Positions 1 through 10,479 of a stretch of DNA of 64,000 nucleotides are shown in pieces. The notes beneath the pieces were generated by a model that saw nothing but the letters and a program-made list of their open reading frames with translations, did not search any database and had not been told where the DNA came from. The translations under genes and the position numbers were made by a program. Source of the DNA: Bog-473 sp963743785. Lineage in GTDB: Bacteria > Actinomycetota > Acidimicrobiia > Acidimicrobiales > RAAP-2. The first letter of the stretch is position 1. Every line of letters starts with the position of its first letter. The stretch covers positions 1 to 64,000 of the forward strand of contig CAVURD010000035.1 of assembly GCA_963743785.1 (NCBI GenBank). The letters run 5' to 3'.

Positions 1-1257
1 AAACGCCAGGACGAGGGCGTCACGCGCGGTGTAGCGGACCTCGACACCGCCGGAGCCACTCCCGGCCGGATGCACCCAGGGCCTGGTGGCGATGATGGCG
101 TCGCCCACATCGTCGGTGAAGCTGGCCAGCCAGTCCAGGCGTCGCAGTTGGGCCTCGGCGATCTGGGCGTCCACGCCTCGGGGGCCCACGTTGAGCAGCA
201 AGTTGCCGCCCTTGGCCGCGATGTCGACCAGAGACCACAGGAGGTCGCGCTCCGAAATGAAGTGGTCCTCGTCTGACATCTTGTTGTAGCCGAAGCTGTG
301 GTCCATGCCGCGCACGCACTCCCAGGGGGAGGGCTGGACCGAATCGAAGACGGTGTACTCCGGCGTGCGCACATCGAACAGCGGGGGCTTCGGTGGGACG
401 ATCCCCCGGTCCGCCGCCGCCTGGCGGGCGGTGTAGCGGTCGAGCAGATACCGCCCGGGCGCCGACTTGGCCACCCGCCACAGCGGCGACCAGGGCATGA
501 AGCGGTCGTTGACCACTCCGTCGGGCACCGCGGCGTAGTAGTCGGCCAGGAGTCGGGCCAGCCGGGGTAGCGGCGCCGGCCATGAGATGTCGTTCCACAA
601 AACGCTGGGGCGGTAGCGCTCGATGAGTTCTCGGACGTGGGCCTCGGCGTACGCGACGTACTCTCCCCGGGGCTGGGCGGCCAGCAGATCACTGAACGAG
701 CCGATCGGCTGATCATTGAAGGTCCAGTCCAGTCCACCCGAGTAGTACACGCCGAAGCGCATATGGTGACGCCGGACGGCATCGGCCATCTCCCCCACGA
801 CATCGCGCCTCGAGTGGAACCCCGGGCGATGCGGGTTGGCGACGTCCGTGGGCCAGAGGCAGTAGCCATCGTGATGCTTGGTGACCATCACCACGTAGCG
901 CGCGCCAGTGGCGGCGAAGCGAGCGGCCCAGTCCTCCGGGTCCCAGCCGGCCTGGCCCGCCTCGAAGTCGGCGATGAAGGATTCGTACGCCGTCTGCGGA
1001 TAGGTGGCGGCGTGAAACCTGGCCACCGGGCTCCCGGGGAACCGGAGCGAGTTCTGGTACCACTCGACATAGGGGGACCACGCCAGAGCGTGGGGGTCCC
1101 CCCGGGCCAGGAGCGCTCCCATGTCGCTGTCGACCGGGGCGAACGCCGGTACCGACGCCGGGGTCCAATGCACGAAGATCCCCAGCTTGGCGTCGCTCCA
1201 CCAGGCCGGCACCCGGTGGCGGCGCACCGAGTCCGTCAGCGCGCGGGAGCCCGGCAC
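1..1257 (-). CDS. alpha-L-fucosidase, GH29 (3' end cut by window edge)
   Basis: Glycoside hydrolase family 29 enzyme, expected to release L-fucose from glycoconjugates with retention of configuration. The minus-strand frame reads an N-terminal AWWSDAKLGIFVHWTP segment, then KHHDGYCLWPT, then LWNDISWP; the Asp of the last motif corresponds to the GH29 nucleophile. The frame stays open to base 1, so the C-terminus is missing. No ATG fits; GTG at 1257 is the chosen start, GTG at 1227 is possible. No clear signal peptide is seen, so a cytoplasmic site is likely if the start is right. It begins just after the stop of the binding-protein gene (1275), so it is probably the last visible gene of the transporter operon, which hints at glycan-derived substrates. 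Confidence 0.85.
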   Translation of the reverse strand, partial: MPGSRALTDSVRRHRVPAWWSDAKLGIFVHWTPASVPAFAPVDSDMGALLARGDPHALAWSPYVEWYQNSLRFPGSPVARFHAATYPQTAYESFIADFEAGQAGWDPEDWAARFAATGARYVVMVTKHHDGYCLWPTDVANPHRPGFHSRRDVVGEMADAVRRHHMRFGVYYSGGLDWTFNDQPIGSFSDLLAAQPRGEYVAYAEAHVRELIERYRPSVLWNDISWPAPLPRLARLLADYYAAVPDGVVNDRFMPWSPLWRVAKSAPGRYLLDRYTARQAAADRGIVPPKPPLFDVRTPEYTVFDSVQPSPWECVRGMDHSFGYNKMSDEDHFISERDLLWSLVDIAAKGGNLLLNVGPRGVDAQIAEAQLRRLDWLASFTDDVGDAIIATRPWVHPAGSGSGGVEVRYTARDALVLAF

Positions 1258-1274
1258 CCGCCTCGGGCCCCGGC

Positions 1275-2992
1275 TCAGGTGCCGCTTTGGGCGGGCGACG
1301 GATAGTTAGGTATCCGCTCGGCCGCTGGCGGCGTGGTGTACAGCGCCACCGCCCCCGACTTCTGAAACGCCTTGGTCGCCTCGGTCGGCCACTGGCCGGG
1401 AAGGTAGCGCTTCCCGCCGTCGACGTACTCGTAGAGCCCCGCACCGGACCGGTTCAGCTCATCGGGTCCCGAGATCGACGGGTTCCACCAGACCTCCGTG
1501 GCGTCGTCGACGCCGCCGTAGTCGGTCCCGGCCCAGATGCCGTGATGGCCCCACGACAACGACGGCTGGGTGATGGCGCGGGGGGTTGGGGCACCGGCGA
1601 ACAGCGGCGTTCTGGTAAGTTCTGTGCCGTCAGGTCAGGTCCGACGCCCTGAAGGACGGCGAAGAAGAATGCGGTGTCGACGACCGAGACGGCCGCGCCG
1701 GTCAGGTCGGGCGGCTTGTGTCCGAAGTACCATTCGTACAGGGGAATGGCACCGGTGACCCCGGTGCGGGCCGCGCCGAAGGAGACGCCGAAGGCGTGCG
1801 CCCACTGCCGCTGGTCGTAGGTCCGACCGAAGGCGGCGGTGTCGGTCAGCACCGAGCCGGAGATGATCCACTCGGGGAAGTAATTCTGGGCCGTCGCGGC
1901 GCGGGTCAGCGTCTGGGGGGCGATGGGATCGCCCGAGAAGATCACCGAGGTCACCCCGGCCGCTTTGAGCTTGGCGATGAGCGCCGGGGCCTGGGTCTGC
2001 AGGTCGGTGGGAGATGCGTACGTCACGTACTGGGCCACGTTGATGCCGGCCGACGCGAAGCTCTTCTTCCAGTCGGTGAGGAGCGAGGCTGTGTCGGCCC
2101 CGTTGACCAGGTCGATCATGCCGAACTTGCGTTTCTGCTTTTTGAAGTCGCTCTCGCCGGCGAAGGCGGCGTCCTTCCCGTTGACCTGCTTCTTGAGGAA
2201 TTCCGTCACATGGACGATCGACTGCTGGGGCAGCATCCCGAGCGACCAGACGTACGGGGACCGCTGTTGGAAGTAGCTGTTGGTGGTGCCGTCCCCGCAG
2301 TCGATGCACAGCACATGGCGGGCGGCGAGCTCGTCGGCGAACGACGTGGTGAGGATGGGGCCGCCCCAGACCGCGAAGGGCTTGATGTTGGTGGCGATGG
2401 TCACCGCGTCGGCCCGTGCGGAGACGGGGTCGTCCGAGACACCTGTCGCCGTGAAGGGGACCAGCACCACCTTGCGGCCGTAGGTCTCGAAGAAGTGGTT
2501 GTAGAACGTGACCCAGTCCTGCATGGTCTGGATGTTCTGGGCGTTGGTCGCCGTGTCCTTGATCGCCGATTCGATGTAGTTGAGGATCGGGTCCGTGGCC
2601 TGAGGCACGTAGTAGACGACCTTGATGGTCGAGGCCGTCACGCCCTGCGTGGTGGTGCCGCCGTTGTTCCCCGTGAACGGCGCGTAGCACGCGGCGGCAA
2701 AGAAGCTCGGGTATTTCAGCGTGCCGGTCGGCACGTTGCAGCGACTGCCCCAGTTGATCGAGCCGACCTTCCCCTCCGCCTTGGCCTGCGAGAAGGACAG
2801 CACCCCGGCCGGCGCAGCCGGGGCGGCGGCCGGGGCGGCAGCCGCCCTCCTGGTCGAGGCCGCGCTGGCCCCAGCCGGGATGGTGGTGCCCACCATCGTG
2901 CCGATGACCGCCAGGGCGGCCACGACGGTGAACAGCCGGCTGAAGGGCCTCCCCGTACGGGCCTCGACCAACGGTGACCTGAATTGCGACAT
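1275..2992 (-). CDS. secreted ABC-transporter substrate-binding protein, LivK-like (one frameshift)
   Basis: Periplasmic-binding-protein type I fold expected for branched-chain amino acid-type ABC importers, about 570 residues. Starts ATG at 2992 with a basic n-region, a hydrophobic stretch (LFTVVAALAVIGTMVGTTI) and an Ala/Pro-rich linker, typical of an exported protein; no lipobox Cys is obvious. Two Cys in CIDCGDG may pair. The frame runs to about 1620, where it shifts: the C-terminal part (FAGAPTPRAITQPSLSWGHHG onward) continues in the next frame to the TGA at 1275. The shift looks like a one-base indel, so the protein is probably intact in the organism. It follows the MFS-ATPase fusion gene by 70 bp in the same operon. 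The ligand cannot be told from sequence. Confidence 0.85.
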
Positions 2993-3061
2993 CGATCCCC
3001 CCCTCGTGCGTCTGCCGAACTGTACCCACCCGGCGGCGTCCCGGCTGGTCGGCCGCGACGC

Positions 3062-6000
3062 TCAGGAAGCGGGAGCGGGCCGCGGGGCCGGAACCGTGTC
3101 GGACCGCGCGATGGCCGTCGCGTTCTCACCCAGGTACGAGGCGATGACCAGTGGGTCGCCCAGGACGGCCTCGGGCGACCCCTCGACCAGGAGACTTCCC
3201 TGGTCCAAGGCGACCAGGCGATCGGCCAGGCCGGCCAGGAGGGGCATGTCGTGCTCGATCACGACCAGGCCGGCGCCGAGCAGGTCGCGGATGCGGATGA
3301 GCAACGGGCCGAGCGCCTCGGACTCCCGCTGGGCGATGCCGCTCGAGGGTTCATCGAGGAGCACCACCGAGGGTCGGTGGGCCACCACGCAGGCCAGGTC
3401 GACCACACGGCGCGTCCCGGTCGAGAGCTCCCGAACCAACTTGGACCGGTACGCCTCCAGACTGAGGAGCTCGATGAGCTCGTCGACGGCGGCCCGGAGC
3501 CTGCGCTCCGCGCCCATCCAGGCCGGAAGATGGAGGCCGGCGTGGGGCGTGGCTCGGCGACGCCGGCCCATCGCTTCAACGCCACCGTGATGGTCTCTTC
3601 CACCGTCATGGCGGGGAAGAGCATTGCGTCCTGGAATGAGCGGCCCAGGCCGAGGCGGGCCCGCCGGTCGGGACCGAACCGGGTGACGTCGATCCCGCCG
3701 AGCCGCACCACGCCGCTTTCGGCGCGGGTGAAACCCGAGATCAGGTCCAGCAGCGTCGTCTTGCCGGCGCCGTTGGGGCCGATGACCCCCACGATCTCGG
3801 CCGGAGCGACCAAGAGGGTCACGTCGCTGACCGCCTGGATGCCACCGAAGCGGACCGAGAGACCCCGGGCCTCCAGGGCCGGTGTGGCGTTCGCCTCCGC
3901 CGGGCCGGGCGACGCCGGCACCTGCGCCGCCGTCGCTGTTGCCGCCACCGCCCCGTTCCCCCGAAGGTGCCCCGGCACCAACGGGCCCCGGGCGGCATCG
4001 GTTCGGGTGGCGGCGCCCTCCAGGAAAACCGAGCGCAAGATGTCCGGTCGCTCCAGCAGCTCCGAGGTCGGTCCGTGGAACCGGATCTCGCCCTTCTCCA
4101 TGAAGTAGGCGGTCTGCGCCATCGACAGCGCGAGGTTCACCGACTGCTCCACCAGGATCACCGTGGTGCCCCGCGAGCGGATGAGCTCAATGACGGGGAG
4201 CAGCTGCTCGACGACCACCGGGGCCAAGCCGAGGCTGAGCTCGTCGATGAGCAACAGCCGGGGTCGGGCCAGGAAGGCCATCGATAACGCCAGCATCTGC
4301 TGCTGGCCCCCCGAGAGGTTGGCGGCGGGATCGCCGAGGCGGCTGGCCAATGCGGGGAACATGTCCAGCACCTCGGTGACGCGCTGGGCGTTCTGCTGGC
4401 GACGGTGACGGTCGAGCCAGCCGGCCACCCGCAGGTTCTCCTCGCACCGAGAGCCCGGGGAACACCCCCTGGCCGCCGGGCACCTGGGTGATACCAAAGG
4501 CGGCGATCTCGTTGGGCGGCGCGTGGGTGATATCCCGGCCGTCGAATATGACTGCCCCTTTGTCCGCCTCGACCACGCCGCAGATCGCCTTGAGGAGGGT
4601 GGACTTGCCCGCGCCATTGGTGCCGAGCAGGGCGATGATCTCGCCCTCGTCCACTTCGAGATCGACATCGAAGAGGACCTGGACCTGGCCGTAATACACG
4701 TTGAGTGCCCCGCACCAGCAACAACTTGACCTGACCCTCGCGGCGGGCGAAGAGGACCTCGGAGCGGGCGGCGGCCAACGTCCGGACCTGGGTGATGTCC
4801 CGGTCGATGACCCGTCCCGCGGTGGACAGGATCAGGCCCCCGATCAGGAACACCGGCACCAGGATCAGCATGCCGATCCGGATGCCGGCAGTGTCGGCGA
4901 TGGCCCCGATGATGGGCAGGATGATCAATCCCGGGATCACCCAGAGGGCGCCCATGGAGAACCCCAGGGACCTCGAGCGGGCCGGGATGGCCAAGGAGAG
5001 CGACCCGTAGATGCCGGCGCCGATGGCGGCCAGCGAGGCCGTGACGGCCATGTTGACCAGGATGGTGATCCACAGGATCGGCACCAGGGCGAAGAGCACG
5101 AGAAGCCCGGCGGCAACCGCAGCGACCACGGCCAGGAAGCGGATGATGAGCCCGGGGTCCTTGACGATCAGCTTGCTGGACACGTGGGCCCCGATGGCCA
5201 GGCCGACGAGCTGTGCCGGCTCGGCCGCGGCCGCCACCCAACCTCGCTGGACGACGTCGAGTCCGAACTTCTGCTGATAGAGCAGCGAGGCCAGCGAGGC
5301 GAAGCCCACCAGTGAGGCGGCGAGGAAGGGCAGGGCGAAGAAGATCCGCCGCAGGCTCTCGATCTTCCACACCGTGCGCCAGCCCTCGGCGAAGGACGGG
5401 GGTGGTTCCTCGGTCAACAGCGCGTCGGTGACGCCCATGGCCATCCGCTCCTGGATCCCCCGGCTGGGCTCCCTCAGGCGCAGGCCGAGGAGGACCAGGA
5501 TCAGCACCGGAACCGAGAGCACGATGAACGGTGCCCGCCAGCCGAGCCAGGCGGCCAGCCCGCCGGCCAGGATCGGGCCGAGGAAGGCACCCACGGCGTT
5601 CGAGCCGAAGTAGAAGCTGTAGACCCGGGGTCGCGAGTTGATCGGGTACCAGTCGGCGATCAGCGGGTTGTGGGTGGGGCCGACGGTGGCTTTTCCGATC
5701 CCGGCCCCCGACTGCATGAGCACGAGCATCCACGCCGCGATGGCCAGGCCCGTTCCGAAGACGAAGCCGGCGAAGATGGTGGCACCGAGCAACATGAGGC
5801 GAACCCGGTTGTGCCGATCGGCCGCCTGGGCGATCGGCACCTGCAACGCCAGGCCCACCACGGCGGAGACCGCCACCACCGAGAGAATGCCGGAATTCGA
5901 CAGATGGAAGGCGTCACGGATGTTGGGCAACAGGATCCCGAACGAGGTGTCGTTCATCTGGGTCACCATGTTGAGGCCGAACAGGATCATCAGCGCGTAG

Positions 6001-6116
6001 ACCGGGCCACCCCCGGTGATGTCGCCGAGCCAGTGGCTTGGGTGCCGGATGGCCGCCCTGACCCTCGGCCCGATCGGGGCGGGCGGCGGTGGTGCCACGG
6101 GAGGAGGCGAGATCAC
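3062..6116 (-). CDS. MFS permease - LivF ATPase - LivG ATPase triple fusion (three frameshifts)
   Basis: About 1018 residues. Residues 1-455 form a major-facilitator permease with 12 predicted helices and a polar middle loop. The frame then reads KLLLVRG, the first strand of an ABC ATPase, and after a one-base shift near 4710 continues ALNVYYGQVQVLF: a LivF-type domain with Walker A GTNGAGKST, signature LSGGQQQM and Walker B LLLIDELS (Leu where Pro is usual). A linker rich in Ala leads to a LivG-type domain with GPNGAGKTT, signature LSTG, LLDEPSSG and EHDM. Further shifts lie near 4448 and 3530. GTG start at 6116 overlaps the LivHM stop (GTGA). The MFS frame already encoding the first ABC strand is strong evidence that the fusion is real. 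The role of the MFS part is unknown: it could supply an extra permease or a membrane anchor. Confidence 0.8.
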
Positions 6117-8302
6117 GCCGTGGTCTCCACGTGCTCGACGGCTTCGGCGGCTTCGGCGATCGGGTGCCCGTCGTCGTCATGGGCCACCACGTGCTCCTCC
6201 ACCGCTGTGATGAGGTGGCGCTCGGCCGGATCGACGAGGCCGGGACCGGTGGCGTGCGGCTCGGCCACGGCGCGGTCGGCCAGCAGGCTCGGGACGATGA
6301 GCCCTCGCCGGGTGGCCACCCACCGCAGCCCGGCGTCGCGCACCCGGTAGACCACATCGCTCAGCCCACCCGGCACGATCATCAGGACAAGCAGGACGCC
6401 GACGGCCGACGCCAGAGCCTGCCAGTCCGCCCCGGGCAGGAACCACTGGCCGCCCTCGAGGTAGATGGCCCCGAGGGCGGCGCCGAGGAGGGATCCGATG
6501 CCACCGACCACGGCGGTGGTGAACACCAGGATGCTCTGGTCCGGCCCGAAGACGGTCGGGGTAAAGGCCTGGAGAAGGAAGACGTAGAGGCAACCGCCCA
6601 CTCCGGCGACGAATCCCGACAGCGCGAAGGCGGTGAGCTTGGCCCGGCCCACGTTGATCCCGAAGGACTGCGCCGCCCGCTCGTTCTCCCGCAGGGCCAG
6701 GAGGACCCGGCCGGTCCGGGAGCGGCGCAGACTGCGCACGGCGAATGCCAACAGGACAAGACAGCCCAGACAGAAGTAGTAGTAGCTCGGCTGGGAGTTG
6801 AGATTGAAGACACCGAAGAGTTCCGGACGGACCACCCGGTTGACCGGCACCCAGGAGAAGTACTGGGGATTGAGCAGGTAGCTCGTGGTCGCGATGGCGA
6901 AGGCCAGCGTGGTCACGGCCGGGAAGAAGCCGCGCAGGCGCAGGGTGGGGAGACTGACGATCATGGCCACCCCGGCCCCGACCACCCCGGCGATGAGAAC
7001 GGCCAGGGCCAGACTGAGGTGCCAGGTCTGCGTGGCGTAGGCGCCGGTGGCGGCGCCGAAGGCCACGAACGACATCTGGCCCAGCGTCAACTGGCCGGCC
7101 CACCCGGTGAGCATGACCACCGAGACGGTGATGATGACGAAGATCACGACCGCAGTGGCCTTGAGCTGGTTCCCGGCGTTGTCCGAGAGCAGCCACGGCA
7201 ACGCGAGCACCGCGGCCCCCAAGACGAGCGCTCCGACCCAGCGCACCGCTCGGACCTCAATGAGCGAACGCAGTTCGCGGGGGACGGGACGGACCTCCTC
7301 GGACACGACCCAGGTCGATACGGCGTTGACCCCGACCCGTGACGAGCCCACCCGGCGGACCAGCAGCACCACGATCACGACAGCAGCGAGGACCGGACCG
7401 ACCAGGCCAGGGTCGGACTCGTGGTTCCACAACACTCCCTGCTGGAGGATGCCCAGGGCCACCGCAGCCAGGGCGATGGCGGGCAGATCGACCAGGTTTC
7501 CCAGCACCATGGCGGCCAGTGAGGCCAGCAGGACGGTGAAGCTCAGGTCCAGCCCGAGGGGCAGGCCCAGGATGCCGGCCTGAAGGAAGACCCCGATGAA
7601 TGAGAGCACGCCGGCCACGGCCCACACCACCGTCTGCAGACGCTTCACCGGGATCCCGAGCAGGCTGGCCCGATCCGCCCGCTCGGCGCTGGCCCGGACG
7701 GCGATGCCGATGTTGCTGAAGCGCAGCATCAGGGCCACCCCGAGCAGGGCCAAGGGGGCGATGATCAGCGCCACCACGTCGTCGGCCGTGAAGACCAACG
7801 GGAAGACGGTGAAGGTCAAGGAGATGGGCACGTGCACGACGCTGCTGGTGGGTTGCTGACCCCAGATCAACGGGATGAACAGCGCCGCGGCTCCCAGCAA
7901 CTGCGACAGTCCGATGGTGGCGACGGTGAGTATCAAGCGCGGCGAGTTGAAGAACCTCCGGATGATGACCAGTTCGACCAGGCTGCCCAACAGCAGTGAC
8001 CCCACCAGCCCGACGGTGACGGCCAGGAAGTAGTTCACGCCGGCATAGACGATCAGCGACACCGCCATCACCGTCGGCGCCAGGCCCAGTTGGACTTGGG
8101 AGAAATTCAGGATCCGATTGGCCCGGTACACCAGTGCCATCCCCACCGCCACCAGCGCGCCGAGCAACCCGACGATGACGCCTTGCAACGTCACCCCCAG
8201 AGGCAGCGGGAAGAGGATCATCTGCACGGCGAGCACGGCCAAGGCCGGCACCAGCGTGGCGGCGACGAGGCGCAGCCTTCCCGTTGTATCCATGCCTCCC
8301 AA
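6113..8302 (-). CDS. fused LivH-LivM branched-chain amino acid-type ABC permease
   Basis: Single 729-residue chain carrying both permease subunits that are usually separate. The N-terminal half (about 30-310) is LivH-like (MALVYRANRILNFSQVQLG; GIPVKRLQTVVWAVAG). The C-terminal half (about 350-680) is LivM-like (GWAGQLTLGQMSFVAFGAA; RENERAAQSFGINV). Each half has 8-10 predicted helices, and the hydrophilic tail of about 45 residues is acidic. Start is TTG at 8302 or ATG at 8293; a GGGAGG lies directly before the ATG, which is too close to be ideal. First gene of the operon; the stop overlaps the start of the MFS-ATPase fusion, so permease and energising domains are translationally coupled. The 229 bp upstream contain no gene and no clear operator. 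Confidence 0.9.
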   Translation of the reverse strand: MGGMDTTGRLRLVAATLVPALAVLAVQMILFPLPLGVTLQGVIVGLLGALVAVGMALVYRANRILNFSQVQLGLAPTVMAVSLIVYAGVNYFLAVTVGLVGSLLLGSLVELVIIRRFFNSPRLILTVATIGLSQLLGAAALFIPLIWGQQPTSSVVHVPISLTFTVFPLVFTADDVVALIIAPLALLGVALMLRFSNIGIAVRASAERADRASLLGIPVKRLQTVVWAVAGVLSFIGVFLQAGILGLPLGLDLSFTVLLASLAAMVLGNLVDLPAIALAAVALGILQQGVLWNHESDPGLVGPVLAAVVIVVLLVRRVGSSRVGVNAVSTWVVSEEVRPVPRELRSLIEVRAVRWVGALVLGAAVLALPWLLSDNAGNQLKATAVVIFVIITVSVVMLTGWAGQLTLGQMSFVAFGAATGAYATQTWHLSLALAVLIAGVVGAGVAMIVSLPTLRLRGFFPAVTTLAFAIATTSYLLNPQYFSWVPVNRVVRPELFGVFNLNSQPSYYYFCLGCLVLLAFAVRSLRRSRTGRVLLALRENERAAQSFGINVGRAKLTAFALSGFVAGVGGCLYVFLLQAFTPTVFGPDQSILVFTTAVVGGIGSLLGAALGAIYLEGGQWFLPGADWQALASAVGVLLVLMIVPGGLSDVVYRVRDAGLRWVATRRGLIVPSLLADRAVAEPHATGPGLVDPAERHLITAVEEHVVAHDDDGHPIAEAAEAVEHVETTA

Positions 8303-8531
8303 CGGGTCAGTCCCCCCTTACGTCGTCAGCCGCCCGGTCGCATGGACCGTCGGCGCCCGCTCGTGGAGAAGGCCGACTCTCTCGCGGACCTCTTCGAGCA
8401 GGTCCCGGCGGATAGGTGACATCGGCCGAATCCAGCAGCGCGCCCTTCATGACGGTGGCGCGTTGAACAGAAGCTAACGGGCGGGCTCGGGGTTGTCCAC
8501 AGGCTGAGCGCAACTCAGGTGACGACCCCGG

Positions 8532-10422
8532 TCACCGAGCGACGCGTGGTTCCTCCGATCCTCCGCAGCGACCAGCAACCGCGCCCTTGGTGCGAAACTC
8601 GAGTCCCTCGAAGTCGCCCGAGGTGCGCCACGCGTCGATGAAGGGGAAGAAGGCCACCGGCCCTTCGGGGTAGCGACCGGTGTTGAGCAGCTCGCGCCGC
8701 CCCATGGGTCGGCCCTCGTTGTTGTAGTACCCAGGAGTGCAGTCTGGGTCGGCCAGGAACGACTGGCCGCTGCCCTCGACCCTCCGTACCCAGTCCCCCT
8801 CGGCGACGTCGCTCACCTCGACTTCGTCGGCGCCGACCTCGAGCGCGTGGGCGACCACGGTGGCGATCGTCGTGCCGGCTTCCGTGAGGTTGTGCGTGAT
8901 ATTGGAGATGAGGCTGGCATTTTGATTCGGGCCCACGATGAACAGGTTCGGGAAGCCGTGCACGTGAAGGCCGTGCATGCTTCGCATGCCCTCGGCCCAG
9001 TGCTCCGAGAGCAGGAGCCCGCCACGACCCGCCGCCTGGAAGCCCGATCGCCTCGCGTAGTCGGTGCCGACTTCGAAGCCCGACGCGAAGATGAGGCAGT
9101 CGAGCTCGTAGTGCGCACCGCCGACCCAGACCCCGGACTCGTCGATCGCCTCGACGCCACGGCCTTCGCTGTCGACCAGCTGGACCCCGGGCTCGTTGAA
9201 GGCCTGGAGGTACTCGTCGTGGAAACACGGCCGCTTGCAGAGTTGGCGGTACCACGGCTTCAGCCCCTGGGCGGTCTGGGGATCCGCCACGACCGCATCG
9301 ACCCGGGCCCGGATCTCGGCCATCTTCTCGTCGTCGCTCTCCTCATAGGCCCGCCGGAATTCCTCGGGGCCGAAGGGGACATCCGGTTGCGTCGAGGCCG
9401 GCGACGATGCGGTCGCGGATCCGCTGTGAGATATCGGTCCAGCCGTCCTTGACCAGGTCCTCGTCGGCGAAACCACCGGCCTGGAGGGTGGCGAAGTTCA
9501 TCAGCCACTTCTCCTGCCAGCCGGCCTCGAGCGTGGAGAAGAATTCCGGTTCGATGGGGTGGTTGTTGCGGACGTCGATCGAGGACGGCGTCCGTTGGAA
9601 CACGAACAGCTCTCGCGCGGCCCGGGCCAGTGGGGGAATGCACTGCACCGCCGTGGCGCCGGTGCCGATGATGCCGATCCTCTTGTCGCCCAACTTGTCC
9701 ATAGGTGCCCCGCTGTAGGCGCCGCCGGTGTAGTCGTAGTCCCAACGGCTGGTGTGGAAGCAGTGTCCGGTGAAGGTCTCGAGGCCTGGGATACCGGGCA
9801 GCTTGGGCCGGTGCAACGGGCCTGTGCCCATGGAGACGAACCGGGCCCGGATGCGGTCACCCCGGTTGGTCTGGACGATCCACCGCGACGAGGTCTCGTC
9901 CCACCTGAGAGAGGACACCTCAGTGGAGAAGAGCGACTGTTCGTAGAGCCCGAAGTGGCGGGCAATTCGCTGGGCGTGCCCGAAAATCTCAGGGGCGAAG
10001 GTGTACTTCTGCGTGGGCCGGTGCCCGGTCTCCTCGAGCAGGGGCAGGTAGATCATCGCCGCGGTGTCGCACATGGCGCCCGGGTATCGATTCCAGTACC
10101 ACGCTCCCCCGACGTCGCCGCCGCCCTCGATGATGCGCACGTCGGTGACGCCGGCTTGTTTGAGGCGGGCGCCGGTCACCAGTCCCGAGAAGCCGCCCCC
10201 GATGATCACGACCGCCACCTCGTCGGAGACCGGCGCCCGATCGACCGGCTCGGCGTAAGGGTCATCTAGGAAGTGGGCGAACCGACCGGTCGGCTCGATG
10301 TACTGGTCGTTCCCGTCCGGCCGCAGCCGCTTTTCCCGCTCTTCGCGGTACTTGGCCCGCAGTGCCTCACGATCGATCGGGTCGGCGATGACGGTCTCGC
10401 TGGCGTGTTGCCTGGTACTCAC
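8532..10422 (-). CDS. Baeyer-Villiger flavin monooxygenase (one frameshift)
   Basis: FAD/NADPH-dependent monooxygenase of the cyclohexanone/phenylacetone monooxygenase group, which converts ketones to esters or lactones with O2. Seen: first dinucleotide fold IIGGGFSGL, the Baeyer-Villiger fingerprint FTGHCFHTSRW, second fold IIGTGATAVQ, and the late SNITHNLTEAGTT region. The frame shifts near 9390 (GLDAT to QPDVPFGPEEF), otherwise full length at about 630 residues. Start chosen at GTG 10422 (STRQHASETV...), which matches the family N-terminus; a TTG at 10470 would add 16 residues. Last gene of the operon with the amidohydrolase and acetoacetate-decarboxylase-like gene, 57 bp after the former. 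The natural ketone substrate is unknown. Confidence 0.88.
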
Positions 10423-10479
10423 GGGCACATTCTGGCCCGAATCTGCACCGTGCTCAGGCCCTGGGAGCAAAAGTTGGCC

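Noticed and set aside
8493..8501. TTGTCCACA, a DnaA-box match
   Set aside because: Single copy with no cluster, no dnaA/dnaN gene and no AT-rich region; not an origin.
8303..8531. A short minus-strand ORF (68 codons) in the gap before the transporter operon
   Set aside because: Arg/Pro/Gly-rich composition, no ribosome-binding site, no recognisable fold.
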